Part shown: in pieces, positions 55,866 through 64,000 of the stretch | Layout of the letters: the number at the start of each line of letters is the position of its first letter | How positions within the stretch are numbered: position 1 is the first letter of the stretch | Assembly: GCA_035315885.1 (NCBI GenBank) | Contig: DATFXM010000065.1 | Location: 16,366-80,365 of the forward strand | Origin: DATFXM01 sp035315885 | Lineage (GTDB): Bacteria > Acidobacteriota > Blastocatellia > UBA7656 | Direction of reading: 5' to 3' | DNA: 64,000 nucleotides | Made by a program: the position numbers and the translations under genes | The notes under the pieces: model-generated | The model's database searches: none | Seen by the model: only the letters and a program-made list of their open reading frames with translations | Told to the model about the DNA's origin: nothing

Positions 55866-58127
55866 TTAGTTTTCCAGCTCGCGTTGCAGCCGCTCGGGTG
55901 TTACAGGAATCTCGTTGACGAACGCACCCGTAGCGTTGAAAACAGCGGCTGCGATTGCCGGCGCCGCTCCGTCCATCGGCAGCTCCCCGACCCCCTTTGC
56001 CCCAAAAGGCCCGAACTTATATTCCTTCTCCACCAGTACCGTGTTCATCTCCGGCGCGTCGAGAGCAGTAGGTATTATGTAGTTTGTCAGTCGATTGTTG
56101 ACTACGCGGCCCTTGTCCATCACCAATTCCTCGAGCAGCCCGTAACCAACCGCCTGCAGTGTTCCGCCTTCGATCTGTCCTGCGACAAGCATCGGATTTA
56201 TGGCGCGGCCGATATCCTGTGCCGTGGTTATTCGCGTGACCGTCACTTCGTACGTATCCAGATCAACTTCCACCTCGGCTACGTCAGCGCCCCACGAGTA
56301 AACAGGGTATGCGTCGCCGGAATACGTATCGTCGTCCCAAGCGATGCCCGGAGGGCTCGAATAGTTTGCATAAGCGCGCAACTCGCCGCGTTGTGCGATG
56401 TACTCTTGCGCCATCTCTTCCAATGTTGCCAGCGTTTTTCCATTGGAGGTGAAGGTGCCGTTTACCGCCACCGTTTCGGGCGCGCCAAACCGTTCGGCGG
56501 TAAATCGGGTCAGTGTTGTGAGCAGCTCGCGTGCTGCACGTTGTATGACCGAGCCGACCACCATCGTTGTGCGCGAAGCAACGGTCGGCCCGCTGTCGGG
56601 AACGCGCGATGTGTCGGCCTCTTCGATATCCACCGCGTCCGTCGAAATACCGAGCTCGTCGGCAACGATCTGGCAAAAAATCGTTCGCGTGCCTTGTCCA
56701 ATCTCTGTCGAGCCCGAGAGCACTCTTGCTCTTCCATCGGCAGTGAACTCAACCCCGGCGGTGGCCTTCATTTTGTCTTCGCCGCTGCCGGTGAATCCAG
56801 CGCCGTGCAGGAATAACGAGAGTCCGATCCCGCGACGCTTTTCTCGTTCCGCACCGCGCCGGTTCTCGAGTTCTATTTCTTTCAGCAGCTCGTTGTATCC
56901 GGATTTTTCTACTGCTTCATCCAAGACATCCTGTGAGCCGACGCTCCACGTAAGATGCTGCCCGGTCGCGGTGATATCACCTTGTTGCAGCACGTTCCTG
57001 CGCCTGATTTCCAGAGGAGAGATTCCAAGCTGAGCAGCAATTCTCTCCATCTGCATTTCGTAAGCGAACGCAACCTGTGGCGCGCCGAACCCCCGGAATG
57101 CGCCGTTTGGCGGAGTGTTTGTAGCTACTGCGCGAGCGCTGATTCGCACGTTGTCGCAGCGATAAGGTCCGAGCGCGTGAATCGCTCCGCGCGACAACAC
57201 AACCGGAGTCAGTGTCACGTACGCACCACCATCGAGCAAGATATCAATTTCACTCGCGACTAAGATTCCATCGCGTGTAACCCCCGTTCGGTGCTTGATG
57301 ATTCCGGGATGCCGCTTCGTCGTAGCGGCTATGTCTTCGGCTCGGTCGTAGATGAGCTTCACTGGCCGCCGGCTCTTCAGCGCCAGCAGCGCCGCGTGAC
57401 CCGCGATCATCGATGGGTACTCTTCTTTTCCGCCAAAACCGCCGCCGGTCGTCGTCTGTATGACTATCGCCTGGTGGTCGTCCAACTTGAATGAGCGCTT
57501 CAGTGCCTTATGTACGTAGTATGGGCACTGCATCGAGCCCATCACGGTCATCGAATTCTCCCCGGGAATGGCAACGATTCCCTGAGGCTCGATGTACAGT
57601 TGCTCCTGGTGAGGTACTCTATACTCTCCCTCCACGATCACGTCGGCTCTTTCAAAGCCTTCGCTTATATCTCCGCGACCGATTAGAAACCGTTTGAAGA
57701 TATTGTCCTCACCGTAGATGAGTTGTTGTCCCGCGAGCGCTTCTTCGATAGTAAACACCGCGGGCAATGGCTTGTACTGGATATGAATGTTGCGCGCCGC
57801 CTCTTCGAGCGTCTGTTTGTCTTCGGCGGCGATAAGCAGTATTGGCTCTTCGCAATGGAGGACTTTGCCTGCGGCGAGCAATGGTTGGTCGCTTTCGATC
57901 AGAGCTACAACATTGTCCCCCGGGATGTCGCGATGGTCGGCTACAACCACGCTTGACCAGTCGAAGGACGGGTCGAAGGCGATTGACTCTATAGTCGCGT
58001 GTGGAACGGTGCTGCGGATCGTTTTGCCATAGAGCATTCCTTCGAAGACCAGATCGTCGATGTATTTCGCGGCGCCTGTGAGTTTGTCGTGGCCCTCTTT
58101 TCGGAGGACGTTTTGACCTACCGCCAT
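55866..58127 (-). CDS. Molybdenum hydroxylase large subunit, xanthine dehydrogenase-like
   Basis: 753 residues. N-terminal a/b hammerhead (about 12-120), molybdenum-binding domains with GGGFGGKEEYPS (about 228-239), GAFRGFGAPQ (about 345-354), GSTEIGQGT, and the catalytic Glu in GVGELPMDGAAPA near the C terminus. GAFRGFGxPQ is characteristic of xanthine/purine-type hydroxylases, unlike the AYRGAGR loop of the other large subunit in this window. AAAGGG precedes the ATG. First of a Mo/Fe-S/FAD gene series; no XdhC-type maturation gene is seen in the window. Confidence 0.93.
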   Translation of the reverse strand: MAVGQNVLRKEGHDKLTGAAKYIDDLVFEGMLYGKTIRSTVPHATIESIAFDPSFDWSSVVVADHRDIPGDNVVALIESDQPLLAAGKVLHCEEPILLIAAEDKQTLEEAARNIHIQYKPLPAVFTIEEALAGQQLIYGEDNIFKRFLIGRGDISEGFERADVIVEGEYRVPHQEQLYIEPQGIVAIPGENSMTVMGSMQCPYYVHKALKRSFKLDDHQAIVIQTTTGGGFGGKEEYPSMIAGHAALLALKSRRPVKLIYDRAEDIAATTKRHPGIIKHRTGVTRDGILVASEIDILLDGGAYVTLTPVVLSRGAIHALGPYRCDNVRISARAVATNTPPNGAFRGFGAPQVAFAYEMQMERIAAQLGISPLEIRRRNVLQQGDITATGQHLTWSVGSQDVLDEAVEKSGYNELLKEIELENRRGAEREKRRGIGLSLFLHGAGFTGSGEDKMKATAGVEFTADGRARVLSGSTEIGQGTRTIFCQIVADELGISTDAVDIEEADTSRVPDSGPTVASRTTMVVGSVIQRAARELLTTLTRFTAERFGAPETVAVNGTFTSNGKTLATLEEMAQEYIAQRGELRAYANYSSPPGIAWDDDTYSGDAYPVYSWGADVAEVEVDLDTYEVTVTRITTAQDIGRAINPMLVAGQIEGGTLQAVGYGLLEELVMDKGRVVNNRLTNYIIPTALDAPEMNTVLVEKEYKFGPFGAKGVGELPMDGAAPAIAAAVFNATGAFVNEIPVTPERLQRELEN

Positions 58128-58337
58128 TTATAGCCCTTTCAAAGTTGGCCCGCTGCCTGCAGATTGAGCTTTTCTCATTCCCCGTGGTCTGAGCTCATTG
58201 TCGACAGATCAACGCCGCTCTCCGCGGATTTCGCCTATCTTAATGTTGGGACTTGCGAGTGACAAGCTGCCCGGCGCCACAGCTCGAAGCGCACAGATTG
58301 AGCGACAACGCGCATTGAAGTTATCATCCACTCATCC

Positions 58338-59249
58338 ATGAGCGCAGATCGAACATCTCTCGTAAGTCAGTATCTCGATCGGATCGAGTATACCGGTCCG
58401 CTTGAACCGACAGCCGAGGTGCTTAAGGCGCTGCACCGCTCGCATATGATGACGGTACCGTTTGAGAATCTGGACATTCATCTCGGGCGCCGGATCGTGC
58501 TCGATGAGAGTCAAATCGTGCAGAAGCTTGTCACGCAGCGGCGCGGCGGCTTTTGTTATGAACTGAACGGAGCTTTCGCTTTTCTGCTGCGCGAGCTCGG
58601 GTATCGAGTGCAGTTGCTATCGGCCGGAGTCGCAAAACCCGATGGCCAGTTCGACCCCTTCTTTGATCATCTGGCTTTGGCAGTGAGTCTAGGTGAGCGC
58701 ATGCTGGCCGATGTCGGTTTTGGCGACTCCTTTCTGGAACCACTTCTTCTCGACAGTCGCGAGGAGCAGATTCGAGGGTTAGACGCATATCGTCTCAGCG
58801 ATTGGGAGATCGATGAAGACATCCTGCGCCAAGTGGGGCAGGGATCGCGACTCGATGGAGAGAAGAATGGCGAACCGTCTGACGATTCGTCTCGATCACA
58901 ACGAGTGATCGTGCTTGAGCGTTGTGGGCCGAACGGAGAATGGAAGCCTGAATACCGGTTTCTTCCAGTCGCATTCGGGCTTAGCGACTTTCAGCCAATG
59001 TGCGACTACCATCAGACCTCGCCCGAATCGATCTTCACTAGAAAACGTACCTGTACTCGAGCAACTCCGCATGGTCGGGTCACCGTATCGGGCATGCGGC
59101 TGATCGAGACGAACTCCGGCGACCGCACAGAAACCGACATCACTGGAACTCAGCATTACGATCAAATCATGCAAGACCGGTTCGGAATTCGCTTCAGCCC
59201 AACTGAGATTGAGCGCTTGGTGAGCTTCGAACCAACAACTGCGCAATGA
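58338..59249 (+). CDS. nat: Arylamine N-acetyltransferase
   Basis: 303 residues. The Cys-His-Asp triad is visible: RRGGFCYELNG (Cys about 74), FFDHLALAV (His about 112) and ADVGFGDSF (Asp about 127). PFENLDIHLGR is also typical. It acetylates arylamines and hydrazines from acetyl-CoA. The Asp/Ser/Gln-rich insert around 170-195 is longer than I expect. The stop overlaps the next gene by 4 bases (ATGA), so translation is probably coupled. Confidence 0.92.
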   Translation: MSADRTSLVSQYLDRIEYTGPLEPTAEVLKALHRSHMMTVPFENLDIHLGRRIVLDESQIVQKLVTQRRGGFCYELNGAFAFLLRELGYRVQLLSAGVAKPDGQFDPFFDHLALAVSLGERMLADVGFGDSFLEPLLLDSREEQIRGLDAYRLSDWEIDEDILRQVGQGSRLDGEKNGEPSDDSSRSQRVIVLERCGPNGEWKPEYRFLPVAFGLSDFQPMCDYHQTSPESIFTRKRTCTRATPHGRVTVSGMRLIETNSGDRTETDITGTQHYDQIMQDRFGIRFSPTEIERLVSFEPTTAQ

Positions 59250-59668
59250 TGGAGAGAGCATTGGCCGGCTATTCGGGGACACCTCTGGTCAGGAAGCTGG
59301 GGATCAATGAGGGCTTCAGGGCGGCCCTGCTAAATTCGCCGCCGGGATTTACAAAAGAGTTGGAAGGGCTGCCGGTTGAACTTGCCGACACGCCACGCAA
59401 GCCAATGGACTTCCTGCTGCTGTTCGTCAAATCGCGCAGAGAGCTTAAGCAGAGTTTTCCGCGCTGCGCCGCCAAGCTGGCGCCTTCAGGGATGCTCTGG
59501 ATCGCCTGGCCCAAGAAAGCGTCGGGCGTTACGACAGACCTGAACGAAAACATTGTGAGAGACATCGGCCTCAAGGAAGGTCTGGTGGACGTCAAAATCT
59601 GCGCGATCAACGATGTCTGGTCCGGGCTCAAGTTTGTCATCCGGTTGAAGGACCGCCCTCGCGTTTGA
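59246..59668 (+). CDS. DUF3052-type small protein
   Basis: 140 residues with GYSGTPLVRKLGINEGFRAAL at the N terminus (partly quoted), FLLLFVKSRREL, GMLWIAWPKKASGV and DIGLKEGLVDVKICAIND, the usual layout of DUF3052 proteins. Function unknown; no signal peptide or membrane segment. It overlaps nat by 4 bases and is followed after 9 bases by a DDAH-like gene. Confidence 0.88.
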   Translation: MMERALAGYSGTPLVRKLGINEGFRAALLNSPPGFTKELEGLPVELADTPRKPMDFLLLFVKSRRELKQSFPRCAAKLAPSGMLWIAWPKKASGVTTDLNENIVRDIGLKEGLVDVKICAINDVWSGLKFVIRLKDRPRV

Positions 59669-59677
59669 ACTGTGCCT

Positions 59678-60451
59678 ATGTTGATTGCCCTCACGCATGT
59701 GGTGCCCGAAGCAATATCTCGTTGCGAGCTCACCTATCTCGAGAGGCAGCCGATTTACTACCACCTTGCAGTCGAGCAGCACACCGAATACTGCCGCGCG
59801 CTTGCACGCAATGGAGCTAGCATACTCGAGTTGAATGAGAACGCGGATTATCCCGATAGCTGCTTTGTCGAAGACACGGCAATAGTCACTGACAAGCTGG
59901 CAGTGATAACACGAATGGGCGCCGAGTCGCGCCGCGGCGAAGTGAATGCAATAGAGCGGTTCTTCTCAACGCGCCGAGAGGTGATCCGCATCAGCGAGCC
60001 GGGCACCCTCGAAGGTGGAGACGTGATCGTAGCTGGTAACCGCGTGTTTGTCGGCCTGTCACAACGAACAAATCAGGAGGGAATCAGACAACTTGGCGCG
60101 ATTCTCGGATCGCAAGGTTATACCGTCTCCCAGGTAATGATGCGCGATTGTCTGCACCTCAAGAGCGCCTGTACGTTTATCGGCGAGGAAACGTTTCTGA
60201 CAAATCCCGAATGGCTTGATCTGAGACCTTTTGAAAAGGCGCGAATCCTCTCGGTCGCGCAAGGAGAGCCTTGGGCGGCAAATGCTTTGCGAGTTGGAGA
60301 GACCGTGCTGATGGGCTCAACGTTTGTGCGGACTATCGATAAGCTGGAGCGTTCGGGGTTCAGAGTTGAAGGAGTTCCGATTTCTGAGTTCTTGAAAGCA
60401 GAAGCCGGCCTGACTTGTTCGAGTATTCTGTTTGACGGGGATTTGTCTTAG
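59678..60451 (+). CDS. Dimethylarginine dimethylaminohydrolase-like protein
   Basis: 257 residues of the amidinotransferase/guanidino-group hydrolase fold. Substrate and catalytic motifs are DSCFVEDTAI (about 57-66), EGGDV (about 112-116), the His in CLHLKSACTF and the nucleophilic Cys in AGLTCSSILF near the C terminus. DDAH converts methylated arginine to citrulline and an amine. ATG 59678 is chosen; a GTG two codons earlier is possible. The third gene of an apparent nat/DUF3052/DDAH unit. Confidence 0.9.
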   Translation: MLIALTHVVPEAISRCELTYLERQPIYYHLAVEQHTEYCRALARNGASILELNENADYPDSCFVEDTAIVTDKLAVITRMGAESRRGEVNAIERFFSTRREVIRISEPGTLEGGDVIVAGNRVFVGLSQRTNQEGIRQLGAILGSQGYTVSQVMMRDCLHLKSACTFIGEETFLTNPEWLDLRPFEKARILSVAQGEPWAANALRVGETVLMGSTFVRTIDKLERSGFRVEGVPISEFLKAEAGLTCSSILFDGDLS

Positions 60452-60487
60452 CGCAAGTGGCCGCTGAAGAACCTGCGCTGACCGTTC

Positions 60488-61813
60488 TCAACCGAATGCC
60501 CTCTCTTGTATCCGCCGTGCTTCGTTGTTTGCCGACTGGATGACTTCTTGTTCGTTCAATGTGGCGAGCTTGCCTTCACGCAGCACGATTCGGCCTTCTA
60601 TCAAAACGGTATCGACGTCATCTGCTTCCGCAGAGTAAACCGTTGCTGATACCGGATCGGTGTATGGGACTGAGTGAAGCCTGTTCAGCCTCAGCAAAAC
60701 GAGATCAGCCTGCTTGCCGACTTCGATACTGCCCGTTCTGTCGCTGATTCCAAGGGCTCGCGCACCGTCAATCGTTGCCATTTGCAGAACCGAAGTCGCC
60801 GGCAGCGACTCGGGTCCGTGCAGGGCTTTTTGGAGCAGGGCAGCGGTGCGCATTTCGGTAAACATATCGAGCCGGTTGTTGCAGGGTGCGCCATCCGCTC
60901 CCAGAGAGACCGGAATACCGCGTTCCAACATCTCGATCACGCGGGCAATGCCGGAACCGAGCTTGAGATTCGAAGACGGGCAGTGCGACACGTTGGTTTC
61001 TGTGCGACGCAGAAGGTCCAGTTCTGGCTCGGACAAGTGTATGCAATGCGCCAGCACTACGTTTCTGCCGAGGAGACCGACGTCATTGAGGTATTCGACA
61101 TTCCGCCGTCCCGTGCGTTGTTCAACGATCGCGATCTCCTGTTTACTCTCTGAAGCGTGTGTGTGGACCAGCACCCGTCTCTCCTTTGAGAGGGCCGCCA
61201 CCCTTTCGAGTAATGCACGGCTGCAGCTCACTGCGAACCGTGGTGCGAAGCAGCACCGAATCCTGCTGCTGTGTCGCCCGTGCCATTTTTCGAAGAGTGC
61301 TAAGGATTCTGATATAGACGAGTCGGCTGTCTCGTGGAGGTTTTCGGGAACTGCGTCACCTTCGTCCATCATGCATTTGCCGATTGTCGCACGAAATCCG
61401 GACTGCTCAACTGCTTCGAACGCGGCTTCAGTGTGATGGACAGTTTCCATGGTGAGGGCACAAGTGGTCCCTCCGCGAATCAGTTCTGCGATTCCCAGAC
61501 GAGCCGAAGCGAAGAGAGACTCAGAGGTGTGAGCGGCTTCGAGCGGCCATATTCTTTTTTGGAGCCAATCGATGAGCGAGAGGTCGTCCGCAGCACCGCG
61601 GAAGAGCGTTTGGCAAAGGTGAATGTGAGTTTGAACGAAGCCGGGGAGCAGGACGCAGCCGCTTCCATCGATGGATTCGCTTCCGGACGCTTTTATCGAG
61701 GTGGCGATTCTGGAGATGCGGCCGGAGTCAATGAGGACGTCGGCGTCCAGGATTCGGTTTTCCCGGTCCACTGTTATTACGGTTGCGCCTCGAATCAACA
61801 GCGACTTCGCCAT
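60488..61813 (-). CDS. Amidohydrolase, guanine/8-oxoguanine or SAH deaminase-like (TRZ/ATZ)
   Basis: 441 residues. Metal motifs: QTHIHLCQTLFRG (HxH), HTHASES, LAHCIHL and LGADGAPCNNRLDMF. A C-terminal GSIEVGKQADLVLLRL segment closes the beta domain. Members of this group deaminate guanine derivatives, 5-methylthioadenosine/S-adenosylhomocysteine or chloro-s-triazines; the sequence alone does not choose. AGGTGAC precedes the ATG. It is 3.6 kb from a xanthine dehydrogenase-like large subunit, which would fit purine-type metabolism. Confidence 0.88.
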   Translation of the reverse strand: MAKSLLIRGATVITVDRENRILDADVLIDSGRISRIATSIKASGSESIDGSGCVLLPGFVQTHIHLCQTLFRGAADDLSLIDWLQKRIWPLEAAHTSESLFASARLGIAELIRGGTTCALTMETVHHTEAAFEAVEQSGFRATIGKCMMDEGDAVPENLHETADSSISESLALFEKWHGRHSSRIRCCFAPRFAVSCSRALLERVAALSKERRVLVHTHASESKQEIAIVEQRTGRRNVEYLNDVGLLGRNVVLAHCIHLSEPELDLLRRTETNVSHCPSSNLKLGSGIARVIEMLERGIPVSLGADGAPCNNRLDMFTEMRTAALLQKALHGPESLPATSVLQMATIDGARALGISDRTGSIEVGKQADLVLLRLNRLHSVPYTDPVSATVYSAEADDVDTVLIEGRIVLREGKLATLNEQEVIQSANNEARRIQERAFG

Positions 61814-61889
61814 ACGATGTCACCTGATTTACAACCAGCCAACCGAGATTAGTGAAGCCAAAGTCGCAAGTCAATCAGTTGATGGGCGG

Positions 61890-61960
61890 CGCGATGAGTT
61901 CTGAGTCCCAATCATTGAGCCCTGAGTCTGAATGCAGCACTCAGAACTCAGAACTATGCT
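61890..61960. repeat. Inverted GTTCTGA / TCAGAAC heptads at the PilZ gene 3' end
   Basis: GAGTTCTGAGTCCC and GAGCCCTGAGTC on the left are mirrored by GCACTCAGAACTCAGAAC on the right (61936-61953). The right part encodes the final Ser-Ser-Glu-Phe and the stop codon of the reverse-strand gene ending at 61941. Confidence 0.88.
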
Positions 61961-63242
61961 TCTGTAGCGGGAGGGCAGGACACTTGTTCTCTACAAATTC
62001 GACGCAAAGTCGTTCAACGCCATCTTTGCCGACGTAGTGGTTGCGAGGAAGAGCGAGCGTCTCGAACTTTCGTTTGACGCACTTTATTCGCAGATAATCA
62101 AACTCCGAAGGTGCTGACGTGATGCGAAGCCTGCAGCCCGAAGCGCTCAAGCTCTCGGTAATACCGACTGTGACCCCCAGACTGTGCTGGTCCTGGTCGA
62201 GGTACTCGATCTCGAACCTCTCAACAATCTTATGACGTGGTTCATTGCGTCGATCCACACCTTCCCATTTTTGTGTCTTGAACGTTCCCCATGGCTTTTT
62301 CAGATAGTCGGAAGGCGGCGCTGCCCCGATGAACTCAAGCCCTACTACTCGTATGCCCGCGTTTGGAGGTTGTATTCGCCTGACAATCGCGTAGGTTGAA
62401 TAGCTGGGTTCGGTGAATCCGTGACTGCGCAATCTGGTAGGAAGCGGCAAGGTGACATGAACGATCAGTCCGTACTTAACGCGACGGCTCATGCGGACGG
62501 CGGCTCCCACGCGGCTGACGTCAATCGTTTTGGTGACCTCTTTCCATTTTGTGCCGCCGTGGTCGTGGCCGGTCACAAGAGCTGGAATGTTCAGTTTGAA
62601 TCTCTCACATCGTCGCGTAGACGCTCCGGCCTCCTTCGAAACTTTCGCGTAGGCGCGGCCTTGCTCGCAAAAAACGCGGATGTTTTGTGTTTGTGAGTGA
62701 TCGGAATTGGCGTCGGGCACCAGTTCCGTTGGCAGCGCTGGCTCGGCGGCCTTTGGCTTCACCTCTTGCGGTGGAGCGGGCTCGGCGGCTTTTGGCTTCA
62801 CCTCTTGCGGCGGCGCTGGCTTCTCTTTGACCTCCGGCGGTTCGGTCGTGGGCCAGGCGGTCTCAATTGGCTGAAGCCTGACGTACGATCGCTTGTTGAC
62901 GGTTGCGCCGTCGTAATTTGCCCGGCGCCCGGTGTTGGCAAGCGTATCAAACGCCTCTGAAACTTTGGCGAACCCTTCCGCGATTCTGATGTTCATTTCA
63001 GCGGACAGAGCATCGCGTACTTTTTGATGAGGCGGCTGCAATACGACCACCGTTTGCTCGTAGGCGTGGTTGACTTGCTCCTGCGTCGCGCTGCGTTCGA
63101 TACCGAGCGTCTGGTAGTGATTGGACGCCGATTCGATCCGGCTCAGCAGGTAGTCGATCTCGAGGTAAAAGGAGCTGATTAGGCTGGCGGTACTTCGACC
63201 CACCGCGTCAGGCTCTTGCGGAGCTGCGACCGTATCAGCCAT
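61941..63242 (-). CDS. J-domain-like protein with two PilZ domains
   Basis: 433 residues. About 40-112 resemble a J domain (YQTLGIERSATQEQVNHAY, AFDTLANTGRRANYDG), but the HPD triad is missing (LQPPHQK at that site). A Pro/Lys/Glu linker (about 138-176) holds two copies of PAPPQEVKPKAAE. PilZ 1 (about 212-315) starts RRCERFKLNIPA; PilZ 2 (about 335-430) starts RRNEPRHKIVERF. PilZ domains commonly bind cyclic di-GMP through an RxxxR and a D/NxSxxG motif: PilZ 1 has DVSRVG, PilZ 2 has ESLSASG. Probably a cyclic di-GMP-responsive adaptor; partner unknown. Confidence 0.85.
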   Translation of the reverse strand: MADTVAAPQEPDAVGRSTASLISSFYLEIDYLLSRIESASNHYQTLGIERSATQEQVNHAYEQTVVVLQPPHQKVRDALSAEMNIRIAEGFAKVSEAFDTLANTGRRANYDGATVNKRSYVRLQPIETAWPTTEPPEVKEKPAPPQEVKPKAAEPAPPQEVKPKAAEPALPTELVPDANSDHSQTQNIRVFCEQGRAYAKVSKEAGASTRRCERFKLNIPALVTGHDHGGTKWKEVTKTIDVSRVGAAVRMSRRVKYGLIVHVTLPLPTRLRSHGFTEPSYSTYAIVRRIQPPNAGIRVVGLEFIGAAPPSDYLKKPWGTFKTQKWEGVDRRNEPRHKIVERFEIEYLDQDQHSLGVTVGITESLSASGCRLRITSAPSEFDYLRIKCVKRKFETLALPRNHYVGKDGVERLCVEFVENKCPALPLQKHSSEF

Positions 63243-63515
63243 GACTGCCTCAACAGTGATTAGTCTTTTTGTTTTGGGGGTATTGCTAGAGAAACGGGCT
63301 TGATTGAGAACGGCTCAATTATGAACGCACACGAGAGTTTGTCAACAATGAAATGCAGAATGGTCGCTGGGTGAATTACCCGCATCGGGCAGGCACGAGA
63401 AGATTCCGGGCAAATCTTGTTGCTATTGAGCGCGCGTTTGCGTCGACGAGATGAAATTTATTTAACGACAAGCGAAGTGCTGAGCGTTGAGTGCTGAGTG
63501 ATGAGCACCAAATGC
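63243..63515. other. Intergenic region upstream of the PilZ gene
   Basis: 273 bases, with the likely promoter region of the PilZ gene but no clear boxes. GTGCTGA/GTTGAGT heptads (63477-63506) directly precede the 78/79-bp array. Confidence 0.5.
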
Positions 63516-64000
63516 CAACCCCGAAGGGGTTGCGTCGTCCAGCCCAGGGTTGCCGACCGCGGCTACCCTGGGTAGGACGCGGTTTTGAGGTTTCAACCCT
63601 GAAGGGGTTGCGTCGTCGAGCCCAGGGTTGCCGTCGGCGGCTACCGTGGGTAGGACGCGGTTTTGAGGTTTTCAACCCTGAAGGGGTTGCGTCGTCCAGC
63701 CCAGGGTTGCCGTCGGCGGCTACCCTGGGTAGGACGCGGTTTGAGGTTTTCAACCCTGAAGGGGTTGCGTCGTCGAGCCCAGGGTTGCCGTCGGCGGCTA
63801 CCCTGGGTAGGATGCGGTTTTGAGGTTTTCAACCCTGAAGGGGTTGCGTCGTCCAGCCCAAGGTTGCCGTCCGCGGCTACCCTGGGTAGGACGCGGTTTT
63901 GAGGTTTCAACCCTGAAGGGGTTGCGTCGTCGAGCCCAGGGTTGCCGTCGGCGGCTACCGTGGGTAGGACGCGGTTTTGAGGTTTTCAACCCTGAAGGGG
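63516..64000. repeat. 78/79-bp tandem array, six copies plus a partial one
   Basis: Copies begin at 63516, 63594, 63673, 63751, 63830, 63908 and 63987 (cut by the window end), so spacing alternates 78 and 79. Each has CAACCCTGAAGGGGTTG (hairpin), CGTCGTCGAGCC or CGTCGTCCAGCC, then CCCAGGGT paired with ACCCTGGG, then GACGCGGTTTTGAGGTTT. Few substitutions separate copies, and alternate copies are most alike (C or G at CGTCCAG/CGTCGAG), which hints at a two-unit 157-bp duplication. The same palindromic unit occurs singly at 2988-3222, with relatives at 21320-21390 and 48032-48093. Confidence 0.95.

Noticed and set aside
63376..63989. Overlapping long reading frames on both strands of the tandem array
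   Set aside because: They arise because the repeat lacks stops in several frames and its period is near a multiple of three; they have no ribosome binding sites and repeat the same peptide.
63516..64000. CRISPR array
   Set aside because: Regular 78/79-base spacing, but the whole unit is repeated with only point differences; there are no variable spacers and no cas genes in the window.

Overview
The window looks like chromosomal DNA of an uncultured, GC-rich soil bacterium, most plausibly an acidobacterium of Blastocatellia type. This is inferred from the gene mix (secreted tricorn-like and S9/S8 peptidases, DUF1844, DUF4349, cytochrome c/copper monooxygenase fusion, form II Cox-like hydroxylase) and not from a marker gene. 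No rRNA, tRNA, phage, plasmid or transposase gene was seen.

Layout. 0-5.6 kb: housekeeping genes (partial CDS, small membrane protein, asparaginyl-tRNA synthetase, LOG-family protein, arginase, D-Ala-D-Ala ligase). 5.8-11 kb: an export locus with three consecutive HlyD-type membrane fusion proteins and one MacB-type permease lacking an ATPase. 11-12 kb: about 1 kb with no convincing gene. 12-15 kb: secreted truncated haemoglobin, DUF4349 lipoprotein, quinone oxidoreductase. 15.2-18.9 kb: a solitary 1228-residue protein joining a trypsin-like domain, a Clp-N-like region and a membrane-inserted KAP-type P-loop NTPase. 19.2-30.5 kb, all on the minus strand: S9 peptidase, carbamoyl-amide hydrolase, lipoprotein, SsnA-like aminohydrolase, threonine-synthase-like PLP enzyme, then a four-gene Cox-like molybdenum hydroxylase set. 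30.7-33.1 kb: DUF1844/MBL/RibF overlapping operon. 33.3-39.3 kb: DUF1254 protein, hybrid histidine kinase, subtilase with hexapeptide repeats. 39.9-54.4 kb: cysteine-synthase-like enzyme, two tandem tricorn homologues, haem-copper monooxygenase, MsrB, D-aminoacylase-like protein, S9 peptidase. 54.4-63.2 kb: a second molybdenum hydroxylase, NAT/DUF3052/DDAH operon, guanine-deaminase-like amidohydrolase, J-like/PilZ/PilZ protein. 63.5-64.0 kb: a 78/79-bp tandem array running off the window.

How the genes work together. Two molybdenum hydroxylases lie near aminohydrolases, a carbamoyl-amide hydrolase and a PLP enzyme, which resembles bacterial N-heterocycle (purine/pyrimidine-like) salvage or catabolism loci. 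Many secreted peptidases suggest scavenging of protein.

The most unusual non-coding signal is a set of short-period repeats, usually 7 bp and sometimes about 8 bp, of many different sequences. They start at or within a few bases of the stop codon of at least 14 genes, often form inverted arms around a second palindromic family, and in several cases encode the last residues and the stop codon of the gene.
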